A stretch of DNA of 64,000 nt from Naegleria lovaniensis (lineage: Eukaryota; Heterolobosea; Eutetramitea; Acrasida; Naegleriidae), in NCBI RefSeq assembly GCF_003324165.1, contig NW_025407843.1, positions 186,001 through 250,000 of the forward strand. The letters are read 5' to 3'. Below, piece by piece: positions 53,281-62,300 of this stretch. A model generated the notes under the pieces. The model did not search any database. It saw only the letters and a list, made by a program, of their open reading frames with translations, and had not been told where the DNA came from. Made by a program: the position numbers and the translations under genes. The first letter of the stretch is position 1; each line of letters begins with the position of its first letter.

Positions 53281-56200
53281 ATAACGGTTGGATAAAGAGA
53301 AGGGATGAGGAAATAATCGAATACTACACACCGACACTGGAACCAAGCAATCAAGCCACGCAGTCTCTGGCTTGCAATGTCCATACTCAAGGACAAAAAT
53401 ATAAAGTCACAATCCGATTGGAGGGAACGCAAACACTGTTTTCTTTCAAGTTACTGTCTTTTTGGCACGGAACCACTAATCTAAAAGTACTAGAACTGAT
53501 GAGTTTTAACATTGTGTGCATGAAAGATGAAACCTTTTATGACAAATTACAGTCCGATGACACCATGTTCAGCAATCAGGAATATTCCGATTTAATAACA
53601 CATTCCTTGGAAGAAAGCAATACGAAACTCAAATTCATTATTCGGAAATCAGTCAGAACAGCAAAGAGAGACGAAACGAAATTTTATGTCTTTGGTATTA
53701 AAATTGAATTGCCTGATAAAACACACGGAGTAGTGAAATTGGCATTCAGACATGCACGAAGAGACAAACCTACCATTCTTTATATTGCAGGATTTATTGT
53801 GAATACAGTTGTGATAATTCCGAATGAACAAGAAGAGACATCGACCACAACAACAAGCTATGCATCTGTGCAATTAGCTTCTAATGACATGATCGTCGTG
53901 AATCCATATATTGTGGACCCTCATAAAACTAATACTGTAATTATATCAATGGACGATAACGGAAGGGCAATTAACACCAACGATGTGGATATTAAATTCA
54001 ATGACAATAGAAATTATTTAGAATCGGTCAACCCATATGCGGTTACTAGAGATATTCAAAGAAACAAAATATTAATAGTATTTGATACGCCTATATTACA
54101 CGAATTTATGAGTCAACTGATAGTAACATTGGAGGTTATTGTGAAACATTCACACGAGCATTCAACACAAATATATAAGCACCCCTTCTTTTTCAAGCAA
54201 AGCAAGCAACGTGAAAAATTAATAGAAAAGCCATTGAGAAGATATAATCATGAAGAAGTAATTTGTTTAATGTACATGTACAATTTTCCAGATACCAATT
54301 TATTTAAAGATGTCATACGAAGAAAATTAGTTTCAGGAGCTCATTTAATTCAATATTTAGATAATAATTGCACTAATCCTGAAAAGTATCACTTCTCAAC
54401 TCGATTCTATGAAATCATTCAGAAAAAGTTAGCATTTGATGAAGAATTGAAAAATCGAGAGGAGCAACAACTAGAACAATCTCTTGGCGAACACAGGTTT
54501 AAGAACAGAATAACTGAACCAGCACCTCTTAACAAATACACAGTAGACGAATTAACAGATCGTGAAAAATGGTCAACTTTTACGGCATTAACGAAATTGG
54601 GATTCAAGAAACAGAAAGAAATTGAAGCGAGTGCACAAAACATGGTTATACCAGAACGAATGCTCTATATTTTACAACGATATTTTGCGAATCAGCCAGA
54701 GATATTTAGAGATACCAAGAAGCAGCCATTCATGCACGTTCAGATAGTTCAATATGATTCAGGTCCTTCATTCAGTCACAACAAACCTCCATGTGTGTTA
54801 ATAGGACCATTTAAAATAGGATGGTTTGAAAACGCTTTAGCTCGCATTATGATTGTTGAGAATATCAAAGATGAGACTCCTATTTCATCAAGATGGAAAC
54901 TTTGTTCCACATCTGAGATTATGCAAGTATTGGAATCTTTCTCCAATGTCGTATGCAAATATAATGCAGAGAAGAAATTTCATCAAGATTTATGTAATGG
55001 TACTCACTTTGTGAACGATCTCTTGACCGAGTGCAAAATACCTCTTCAATGGAGAGGGTTTGCAGAAATTTCACAGTCAAATGAAGAAGCAAGCCACTAT
55101 AATATTGGAGATCTCGAGATACCCATACCCATACGAGATACGCTCTTTCAACACCAAAATGAACTTCTTTGTATCCACCATGACAACGACTTTAAGATTC
55201 GCACGAGTATTACGTCCAAAATGAGACAACTTTCGAGCAAAGCTGAGTCATGGAAGCAATATCAATTTTCAATGGATGATAAGGAAGAAGAACGAAACTT
55301 TTCCACACCTGAGCGATTTGTTACCTACATCATGAAACCCCTAATGAAACAGACGAAAGTCTATCATGGAAATGGTATTGAATTTCTAAATTTGAAGGTC
55401 CTACTTTATCACAACAATCACTCGAATTATGGCATGAGTTTAATTGTTGGACCTTTACGACTGGACTGGACTGAAAATTCTCTAATTCTTGTAAGAACAC
55501 AACAAGATTTTGGAATTACGACATCCATGTCCATTATTGAATTGATCGATATTGTAGGATTTGAAGAAACAAATCAAACATTGCTCTCAATTGCTGAAAT
55601 TGTTTGCCGCTACAACACGTCCAATCATTTCAGTGAAAGTTGTAACACTTTCCAGTTTGTTCGAGATGTCATGATTCATCTCAATCTCACTTCTCAATTC
55701 TATTCTCAAATTATGGCATGGATCAACAACACCAAAACGTTAACACTGACTCCAAAGTTTAAATACCTCGCAAAAATCATCAATTCCATAGAGAGTATAA
55801 CCTTTCATTCATACAATGCTCTATTGGAACTTGGAACCTTAATGTACTCGATTGGATACCTGTTCACCTTCGATGGAAAAGAGGATATTGGTAAATTAGA
55901 ATCAATGAGCGCTATTTTGGATGACCAAGATGAACCTCAACACGACTCCAAATTAACATTTTATCAAAAGATACAACATGCTGCTTACTCCAAACCTTTT
56001 CATCCAATGGGCGATGTTAATGTTCAAGCTCTATTACTATTTTTGGGTGGAAACAAACGATTGTTCCAGCAATCCAATGTCGTATGTCACAGTCTTTTCC
56101 CTCAACATGGTTTTCGATATGAATCGAATGTGATTGTAGCTCAATTTGACCTTTGGCCTCTCCAGCAATTTGCTAGATATTGCATCCTTAATATTACATT

Positions 56201-56672
56201 AACCTACGACAAGAAGCCAAACGAGAGAGTACTTAGTTATGAATGCACACACATGAAGGACGCTCCTCACGTAATTGAAATAAGAATTATTCCTCCCAAG
56301 TCGGATGTACCTGTGAGGGCTGTGTCTTTAGATGTTGCATGTATTCGACATGAAAACAATGATGAAATGGATAATGATTGTTACAATCCAACGTTTCAAC
56401 TCACTCCAGCACACCTACTGGTCAACATTCCATGTGGATCCTCACTCTTGGGGCTTAATGTGTACTCAGACACAACAACAAACGATATCAACACAGCCTC
56501 GTACGATTTTGAAGTGAAGAGATATAGAAATAGAATGGTAGTGAGCTTGAAAAACCAATCTGGAAACCATACAGGAAATAATTTTGGAGAAAGATCACGA
56601 CCAAAGCATTTCAAAATTTATTGCAGTACGGTCGACGGAGAATGTTTTGTTGCAAGGGTCAAAACCGAATAA
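53247..56672 (+). CDS. Large multidomain protein of unrecognised family
   Basis: A 1141-residue open frame with an ATG at 53247, overlapping the preceding frame by 34 bases. The N-terminal about 320 residues have a beta-rich pattern with the signature VVKLAFRHARRDKPTILYIA and a second strand-rich part. A SAM-like helical segment follows (HEEVICLMYMYNFPDTNLF). The middle holds two copies of a roughly 150-residue unit: IGPFKIGWFENALARIMIVE...VVCKYNAEKKFHQDLCNGTHFV and VGPLRLDWTENSLILVRTQ...IVCRYNTSNHFSESCNTFQFV. This unit resembles LRAT/NlpC-like folds in which a YN..Y....CN.CQ.FV motif closes the domain, but the usual second Cys is not kept. The C-terminal part is another beta-rich region. Function unknown. 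Confidence 0.7.
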   Translation: MGNSLEHQSAMNNGWIKRRDEEIIEYYTPTLEPSNQATQSLACNVHTQGQKYKVTIRLEGTQTLFSFKLLSFWHGTTNLKVLELMSFNIVCMKDETFYDKLQSDDTMFSNQEYSDLITHSLEESNTKLKFIIRKSVRTAKRDETKFYVFGIKIELPDKTHGVVKLAFRHARRDKPTILYIAGFIVNTVVIIPNEQEETSTTTTSYASVQLASNDMIVVNPYIVDPHKTNTVIISMDDNGRAINTNDVDIKFNDNRNYLESVNPYAVTRDIQRNKILIVFDTPILHEFMSQLIVTLEVIVKHSHEHSTQIYKHPFFFKQSKQREKLIEKPLRRYNHEEVICLMYMYNFPDTNLFKDVIRRKLVSGAHLIQYLDNNCTNPEKYHFSTRFYEIIQKKLAFDEELKNREEQQLEQSLGEHRFKNRITEPAPLNKYTVDELTDREKWSTFTALTKLGFKKQKEIEASAQNMVIPERMLYILQRYFANQPEIFRDTKKQPFMHVQIVQYDSGPSFSHNKPPCVLIGPFKIGWFENALARIMIVENIKDETPISSRWKLCSTSEIMQVLESFSNVVCKYNAEKKFHQDLCNGTHFVNDLLTECKIPLQWRGFAEISQSNEEASHYNIGDLEIPIPIRDTLFQHQNELLCIHHDNDFKIRTSITSKMRQLSSKAESWKQYQFSMDDKEEERNFSTPERFVTYIMKPLMKQTKVYHGNGIEFLNLKVLLYHNNHSNYGMSLIVGPLRLDWTENSLILVRTQQDFGITTSMSIIELIDIVGFEETNQTLLSIAEIVCRYNTSNHFSESCNTFQFVRDVMIHLNLTSQFYSQIMAWINNTKTLTLTPKFKYLAKIINSIESITFHSYNALLELGTLMYSIGYLFTFDGKEDIGKLESMSAILDDQDEPQHDSKLTFYQKIQHAAYSKPFHPMGDVNVQALLLFLGGNKRLFQQSNVVCHSLFPQHGFRYESNVIVAQFDLWPLQQFARYCILNITLTYDKKPNERVLSYECTHMKDAPHVIEIRIIPPKSDVPVRAVSLDVACIRHENNDEMDNDCYNPTFQLTPAHLLVNIPCGSSLLGLNVYSDTTTNDINTASYDFEVKRYRNRMVVSLKNQSGNHTGNNFGERSRPKHFKIYCSTVDGECFVARVKTE

Positions 56673-56805
56673 TGATTGAGGAATAAGCGTTTTTATGACC
56701 AAAACGAAAGGCAATTTTCTCGACTAAAGTGTGGAAATAATCAGATTACATTGAGAATTGACCACAATTCCAGAATCAAACGCTTGACTTTTCAAATAAC
56801 TTTAT

Positions 56806-58632
56806 TCATAAATCCATCAAAATATCGTCATACTTTCTGGTAAATTTCAAGTTGTTGGAATAAAAAGTTATTCTTTTGGTATCAGAATAGGCTTCAATGT
56901 TCAATTGAGTCTCCAAATACTTTACAAAATAAATATCTTGAGGTAAGGGTTTAGTTTGGAATATAATTTTGAGATCTTCTCCTTGTCGAACCTTTGACAC
57001 GATCGAACAATCCATTAACTTGTGTTTTGTCTTTTGGTCAAATATTCGAATATCATAATCCCATTCTTCAGCAGCTGAAATTGAAATGTTCACACTTATA
57101 TACTCATTTCCTGTAATAAGAGCCCATTCTGTACTCAGATTGTCAATTTCTTGAATGAAAACGCCACCACTCGCACTACTAGTTGTAAAATTTCCAGCAA
57201 GCTTTGTTTTTTCAGTGGTACTGTGCTGATCTTTGGACCTCTTATTGGATGAACTTTCATGTGTTTTGGATGAGTAGAGGCTATACTCTGTACTATTTTG
57301 AGATGATGATACTGCATAATTCAGAGGAGGAAAATTTGTGCTTGGAGGAAAATACCCAGTAGAAGAATGAGCGTAAAAGGGAGGAGGAGGTAGATAATAA
57401 GCATAGGATGATGGAATGGTAGCATGATGATGTTCTTGTGTTGTTGTTGTTGGCGGTGGTGGTGGTAGTAATGGATACGAATGTGGAGGAGGAGGAGATA
57501 AAGTTGAATGATAGGGAAACTGAGGAGGATAGTGTGTGGTCGGAAGCATTGGTTGAGTCATGGATGGAGTCATGGATGAAAACCGAGTGGATTCCTTATT
57601 CGAATAAGGTATGGGTTGAGGATGGGTGGTTTGTTGAGAGAGATCATTGGAGAAAGAAGGAACATTCTCGAGTGATGATGTGGAGAGATTCAATTCTGAG
57701 AGTTTGTTCAATGAGATCGAGCTTGGAGTATAATAGCATTGATCTTTGGTATTCTCAATGATCTTATCAAATACGATATGAGGGATATAGAGCAGAGTGG
57801 GAGAGTCTCTTCGTTTATGTCTTAATGCAAATTTGACAAATCCATAATTCCCATCCTGATCTAATTTCACTGTCACTATAAAAGTGTAATATTTGCAAAG
57901 ATCTCTCTTATTCACTTTTGGAGATCTCTTGATCGAAAATCTAATCACTGTTGTATTTGAAGAGTCAATTTCAATTGATTCTGGATCATGTTTTGCTGTT
58001 CTAGCAATTTCAAATAACTTTGAAATGTCATCCTGACTGACCGATGCGATGCAAAAGTGAATGCTCACAATCTCAAGTTCTTTGTTTTCATGCTTGACAA
58101 CAATTGATTTTTGAGCATAGACCGATCGAAATCCGTTCACTTCGAGAACATATTTGCTTGCACAACCCCTTCGATTCGTCGTCCTCAACTCACAAATATA
58201 AGAATAATTTTGAGGTACAAAATCCAAATCTTTGGACTTGTATATTGAACTATTTTCCGTGATGGGTTTGTACTCTTCGGAATCGAGTGCTGTTTTTGAA
58301 TCGATCATCATGGTATCCTTCTGTTGTTGATTGTGATCCGAAAAAGAAGCACTCACAAGGGTCATCAGAGAAGGAGGAGGAGGTTGAACTGCCTTTTCTT
58401 CCACTCGATGTGTGGTCGTTGTTGGAAACATTGGGAGTCCAGAGAGTGATTGTGTTGTTGGATGTCCATGGTTCGGTTTGTAATTAATGCTGTTTTGGAA
58501 AAAGGGAGCAAGAGGAGGATTTTTATGATTTGTAGAAGTACATGGAGTGAGTGAATTGTTTTTCGAGTTTCCTGTTGTAACAACATGACCACCAAATTGT
58601 TCTCGAGAGTTGTTGCTGTTGGGTTGCAGCAT
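56806..58632 (-). CDS. Pro-rich member of the same unrecognised family
   Basis: ATG 58632 is used because the upstream frame opens with GTG. It is 608 residues long. A Ser/Gln/Pro-rich N-terminus of about 140 residues precedes a beta-rich domain (YSYICELRTTNRRGCASKYV to GFVKFALRHKRRDSPTLLYI), which matches the N-terminal domain of the gene at 53247 in order and in the RH.RRD.PT.LYI signature. A Pro/Tyr-rich linker (LPPPPPTTTTQEHHHA and similar) and a C-terminal beta-rich domain follow (WALITGNEYISVNISISAAE). The two-domain plan, one Ig-like part and a second strand-rich part, recalls transcription-factor architectures, but no DNA-binding motif is certain. Confidence 0.65.
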   Translation of the reverse strand: MLQPNSNNSREQFGGHVVTTGNSKNNSLTPCTSTNHKNPPLAPFFQNSINYKPNHGHPTTQSLSGLPMFPTTTTHRVEEKAVQPPPPSLMTLVSASFSDHNQQQKDTMMIDSKTALDSEEYKPITENSSIYKSKDLDFVPQNYSYICELRTTNRRGCASKYVLEVNGFRSVYAQKSIVVKHENKELEIVSIHFCIASVSQDDISKLFEIARTAKHDPESIEIDSSNTTVIRFSIKRSPKVNKRDLCKYYTFIVTVKLDQDGNYGFVKFALRHKRRDSPTLLYIPHIVFDKIIENTKDQCYYTPSSISLNKLSELNLSTSSLENVPSFSNDLSQQTTHPQPIPYSNKESTRFSSMTPSMTQPMLPTTHYPPQFPYHSTLSPPPPHSYPLLPPPPPTTTTQEHHHATIPSSYAYYLPPPPFYAHSSTGYFPPSTNFPPLNYAVSSSQNSTEYSLYSSKTHESSSNKRSKDQHSTTEKTKLAGNFTTSSASGGVFIQEIDNLSTEWALITGNEYISVNISISAAEEWDYDIRIFDQKTKHKLMDCSIVSKVRQGEDLKIIFQTKPLPQDIYFVKYLETQLNIEAYSDTKRITFYSNNLKFTRKYDDILMDL

Positions 58633-59039
58633 CAAGTGCGTGAGTGAGTGATTTTGCGGGTGCACGTGAGCGAGTGATTATTATTTTTAACGGCCACGAT
58701 GAGAGTTTACAATGTTTGGTAAACCAAGCTAATGGTATCTTGTTCGAAATGAGATTTTGCTAGAGAGCTCTCTGTACCGCAGTCAATTGCATGGAACGTT
58801 GTGTTTGAAAGATTTCTTTGGTGTGATTGGTTTCATTTGGCAGCATAAAGAGAGACTCAATCACACTTTAGTATTGTAAACATTATCGTTGGCCAATAAA
58901 AATAAATCAAAAATATTCAACCAATCATCGTGCACGTATTGGCTTTTCCCAATTAAATTCCAACCAATCAGTTTAATTCTTTGAATCGACTGCAGTCGAA
59001 ATCTTTGGAATACGCATTCGTTGGAGACAGTCAACACAC
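58633..59039. promoter_or_regulatory. CCAAT-rich divergent promoter upstream of NF-YA
   Basis: Between the Pro-rich family gene (minus) and NF-YA (plus). CCAAT pentamers, either strand, lie at 58825-58829, 58893-58897, 58921-58925, 58938-58942, 58949-58953 and 58964-58968: six within about 145 bp. Two read CCAATCA, the form favoured by NF-Y. The next gene encodes the DNA-contacting NF-YA subunit, so self-regulation is plausible. Confidence 0.55.
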
Positions 59040-60914
59040 ATGGACGACACTTGGAATTTTGAAAAAGACAATAACGGCCAACCTGCCGATTATGATGACA
59101 ACACTTTTCAGGACGGATCACACTCCAACAACAATCATCACGATCATCAAACACACTCACATCATGATGAATCTGTTCCGAATCGATATTCACAACCCAA
59201 CTATGAAGATGCTTTTGAAGTTGAAAACGAAGATGATGATGCTGTAGCACAGGAAATGATCAAACATCTCGTGAGTAGCAGCAATAATCATGAACAAGCC
59301 GAAGATGATGGTGAAGATCACTACACAACACCCTCCTTTCAAGAGCCTAGTGTCGTATTGCATGATCATTTGGAGGCACAACAACAACAACAGCATAATT
59401 TTGACGAAACAGCCCATTCAATCATTCTCGGGACGACCAACAATAGCCTCATCTCATCACTAAATCCATCCACAATAACTTCTACTACACCCTCTTCCGA
59501 TCATCACCATCATGATGACTCTTCACTACTATTGACTACCTCTCAAACCATGACTTCCAAATCCAATTCAACTGCTATCATGCTCAACTCAACAACGGAT
59601 GCCATGAAAACTGTTCCAACCCCTACCAACACTCATATTTTGTCTCCTTCCTTAAGTACCTCACACGTTCCAAAGTCATCATCAATACCCTCAAGAAGTT
59701 CAGCAGCAATGATCAGTAGAGGAACAGAATTCTTAATGATGGAAGATCATCATGCCTCAGGCACCACTTTTCTTCCACCACCATTGGGAGTTCCTGTTTT
59801 GAATGCTACTGGCAACACTTCCATCACCTCGCCACTTTTAGGCGCTGGGAAAATGAATTCATCCTCAACACAACTCCACAATTCTCAAGTTTTTTCACAT
59901 ACTACTCCTCAACAACAACACTTCTCAACAGATGTTTCTTCACTCACTCCAATACAACCATCCACTTCACAAGCCTCTATTCCAGCATCTCCCAAAAAAG
60001 TTAGAACTATTCAATCAAAAGAAAACGACAAAAGTTCAACAAGATCCAACAATGAAGCAACCGAGGATAATAACTCTAATTTGGAAGTCCTTTCAACAAC
60101 AGCTACATCTACGACACACGTTTTTTCACCTGCTTACATGCACTCAAATCTCATGCATTCGTTTTATATGGGAGACATGATGTATCATCCAGATATGCAA
60201 CATTGGGTGTATCCATATGGATACCCTACACAGACAAGTTTTTGGAATTATGGATTTCAATCGTACCCACACGGGACAATGCAGCCCCCAAATGGAGAAC
60301 ATCACTTGATGGGCAGCGAGGAACACGAAGAAATGCTTTCCAGTCATCCTGAGATGAATCACGAACATGAAGCTCAGCAACAACATTTAGCTCAACAAAC
60401 GCAACAATTTTCTGCAGATGCTTCCAATTCAGCAGGTGAAGGAACCATTTATGTGAATCCTAAACAATACCAACGTATTTTAAAAAGAAGAATTGCAAGA
60501 GCAAAGTTAGAAAATCAAATGAAGAATGCTGGACAGAAAGAAAAGGCCTCATACAAGTACAACTCGAGACATGAATGGGCAAAAAAGAGAGCAAGAGGAC
60601 CAGGTGGTCGCTTTTTGTCAAAGAAAGAGAAGGAAAAGCTTGAGCAAGCTGAGAAGGAAAAGAATGATGCCTCAACAACAGAAAATTTCGCAAGTATTGA
60701 GGGTTCCTTTGATACCTCTTCCAAGCCATCTCGATCGAGCAAGAAAAAGAGAGAAACTGCTCCTTTGAATTCATCAATTGTTCCTCCCCCAATGTTCACT
60801 GCACCGAACATGATCCCTTTGGTAGGTCCACCCCAACATATCGCGTATCCCAAAACCCTCCCAACAATGATGGAAGATATCAATTTGCCTTCCGCCTCTT
60901 CCCATCGACAATAA
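59040..60914 (+). CDS. NFYA: NF-YA (HAP2/CBF-B) transcription factor
   Basis: A 624-residue intact frame with an ATG at 59040. The NF-YA core is at about residues 468-530: IYVNPKQYQRILKRRIARAK (NF-YB/C interaction helix), a linker, then YNSRHEWAKKRARGPGGRF (DNA-binding helix and GxGGRF loop reading CCAAT). The core matches the family closely; the linker is slightly longer than in animals. The rest is Gln/His/Ser/Thr-rich with an activation-domain look and a Met/Tyr/Trp-rich patch near 380-410 (MYHPDMQHWVYPYGYPTQ). It acts in the nucleus with NF-YB/NF-YC. Confidence 0.95.
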   Translation: MDDTWNFEKDNNGQPADYDDNTFQDGSHSNNNHHDHQTHSHHDESVPNRYSQPNYEDAFEVENEDDDAVAQEMIKHLVSSSNNHEQAEDDGEDHYTTPSFQEPSVVLHDHLEAQQQQQHNFDETAHSIILGTTNNSLISSLNPSTITSTTPSSDHHHHDDSSLLLTTSQTMTSKSNSTAIMLNSTTDAMKTVPTPTNTHILSPSLSTSHVPKSSSIPSRSSAAMISRGTEFLMMEDHHASGTTFLPPPLGVPVLNATGNTSITSPLLGAGKMNSSSTQLHNSQVFSHTTPQQQHFSTDVSSLTPIQPSTSQASIPASPKKVRTIQSKENDKSSTRSNNEATEDNNSNLEVLSTTATSTTHVFSPAYMHSNLMHSFYMGDMMYHPDMQHWVYPYGYPTQTSFWNYGFQSYPHGTMQPPNGEHHLMGSEEHEEMLSSHPEMNHEHEAQQQHLAQQTQQFSADASNSAGEGTIYVNPKQYQRILKRRIARAKLENQMKNAGQKEKASYKYNSRHEWAKKRARGPGGRFLSKKEKEKLEQAEKEKNDASTTENFASIEGSFDTSSKPSRSSKKKRETAPLNSSIVPPPMFTAPNMIPLVGPPQHIAYPKTLPTMMEDINLPSASSHRQ

Positions 60915-61103
60915 TTTATTATTCATGACAAATAACATCAATAACACCTCTCTTTTCACGGCATGTGAAATGGTTTTTGATCACACTTGGCCATTTTGTT
61001 GTTATGTTTTCAGCAACCCAGCTAGAACGAATCATCAAAGCATTATTTTGAACTCTTGATCAAAACTGTGGTGGAAGTCACTTGTCAGCAACATCAGAAA
61101 AAA

Positions 61104-62247
61104 ATGAGCAGCAAGGAAATGAAAATTGTGGTGGTCGGCGATGGTGCCGTGGGTGAGTATCAATATCCACTTCATCATGACATCAACTCCGTAACATCAA
61201 TTTACCTTCTTTTTGTATTATACAATGTTTTATCCATTGCAAAATCAATTGCCAATGTATCAAACATGTTTGACAATGATTCAATCAAATCAATTACAGG
61301 AAAGACATGTTTGTTGTGGGTCTATGCCAACAACTCATTCCCTGAAACCTATGTACCAACTGGTAAGTTTTGAGATGACATCATGATGACGAATTTGATA
61401 ATTTCCTCATTTTTGTATCATACTTTGATCCGAATCAAATCCAATGAAAAACATTAACACTATCTGTGGGACCTTCTTGTAGTATTCGATAATTATAAAA
61501 CAACTGTGAATTTGGACGGTAGAACAGTGAAATTGGAACTTTGGGATACTGGTATGTAACATGTTGATGGTTTGAAACGTAGCTGACATCAGTGATGTTC
61601 ATCATGATTGCTGTTGTGACAACATATAGCTGGCCAAGAAGAGTAAGTTGTTGTTGTTGTACAAACTAAATTATGAATGAATTACTCGCCATCATATGAA
61701 ATTATTCAATCGTAACAACAGATATGATCGCTTGCGTCCACTCTCATATCCAGGAACTCAAGTTTTCCTCATTTGTTTCTCAACTGTCGATGAAACTAGT
61801 TACGCAAATATTAGGTGAGTATATATTAGCAAAATGACACATGGATTGGTCACCATGGAGAAATCATTTCGTTTGCACTTCTTTCATGATATTAACAACA
61901 ATTATATTTCAACAATTCTATTTCAACATAATTAATATATTTTCAAACATTTCATCTATTAAATCAGAACTAAATGGTACCCCGAAGTGAGTCACCATTC
62001 AGATAACGTCCCAATGATCCTTGTCGGAACAAAAGTGGATTTACGTGAAATGGGAGACAAGTCACAAGGAAGTGACAGCATCTCTGCACAACTTGGAGAG
62101 AAATTGAGAGCAGAAATTAAGGCTGTTAAATATGTGGAATGTTCTGCCAAGACACAACAAGGAGTGAAGATGGTGTTTGATGAGGCCATCAGAGCTGTCC
62201 TTTTCCCAAGAAATTCAGGAACAAAGAAAAATTGTGAGATATTGTAA
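61104..62247 (+). CDS. Rho/Rac-family small GTPase, six exons
   Basis: Exons 61104-61152, 61300-61362, 61483-61551, 61630-61642, 61722-61814 and 61968-62247 give 188 residues. All phases and GT..AG borders agree. Motifs: [31 protein letters not shown] (P-loop), |VFDNYKTTV (switch I), [19 protein letters not shown] (switch II with the Gln needed for hydrolysis), VGTKVDLRE (NKxD-type), [10 protein letters not shown] and the C-terminal CaaX box CEIL, predicted to be geranylgeranylated. The Rho insert helix is present but short. Exon 4 is a 13-nt microexon coding most of AGQE. It probably controls actin dynamics. The RhoGAP at 37720 is a possible regulator. Confidence 0.93.
61630..61642 (+). other. 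13-nt internal microexon of the Rac-like gene
   Basis: The bases CTGGCCAAGAAGA sit between an AG acceptor (61628-61629) and a GTAAGT donor (61643). They supply the switch II residues A-G-Q-E needed between LWDT and YDRLRP. Without them the GTPase lacks its catalytic Gln. Confidence 0.8.
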
Positions 62248-62300
62248 CTTGTTGTAAATAATTACAATATATTTGAATACCATATTCTAAATAGAACAAA

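Noticed and set aside
59190-60960. Several long minus-strand ORFs inside NF-YA
   Set aside because: They mirror the Gln/His/Ser-rich codons of NF-YA on the opposite strand and have no family features.
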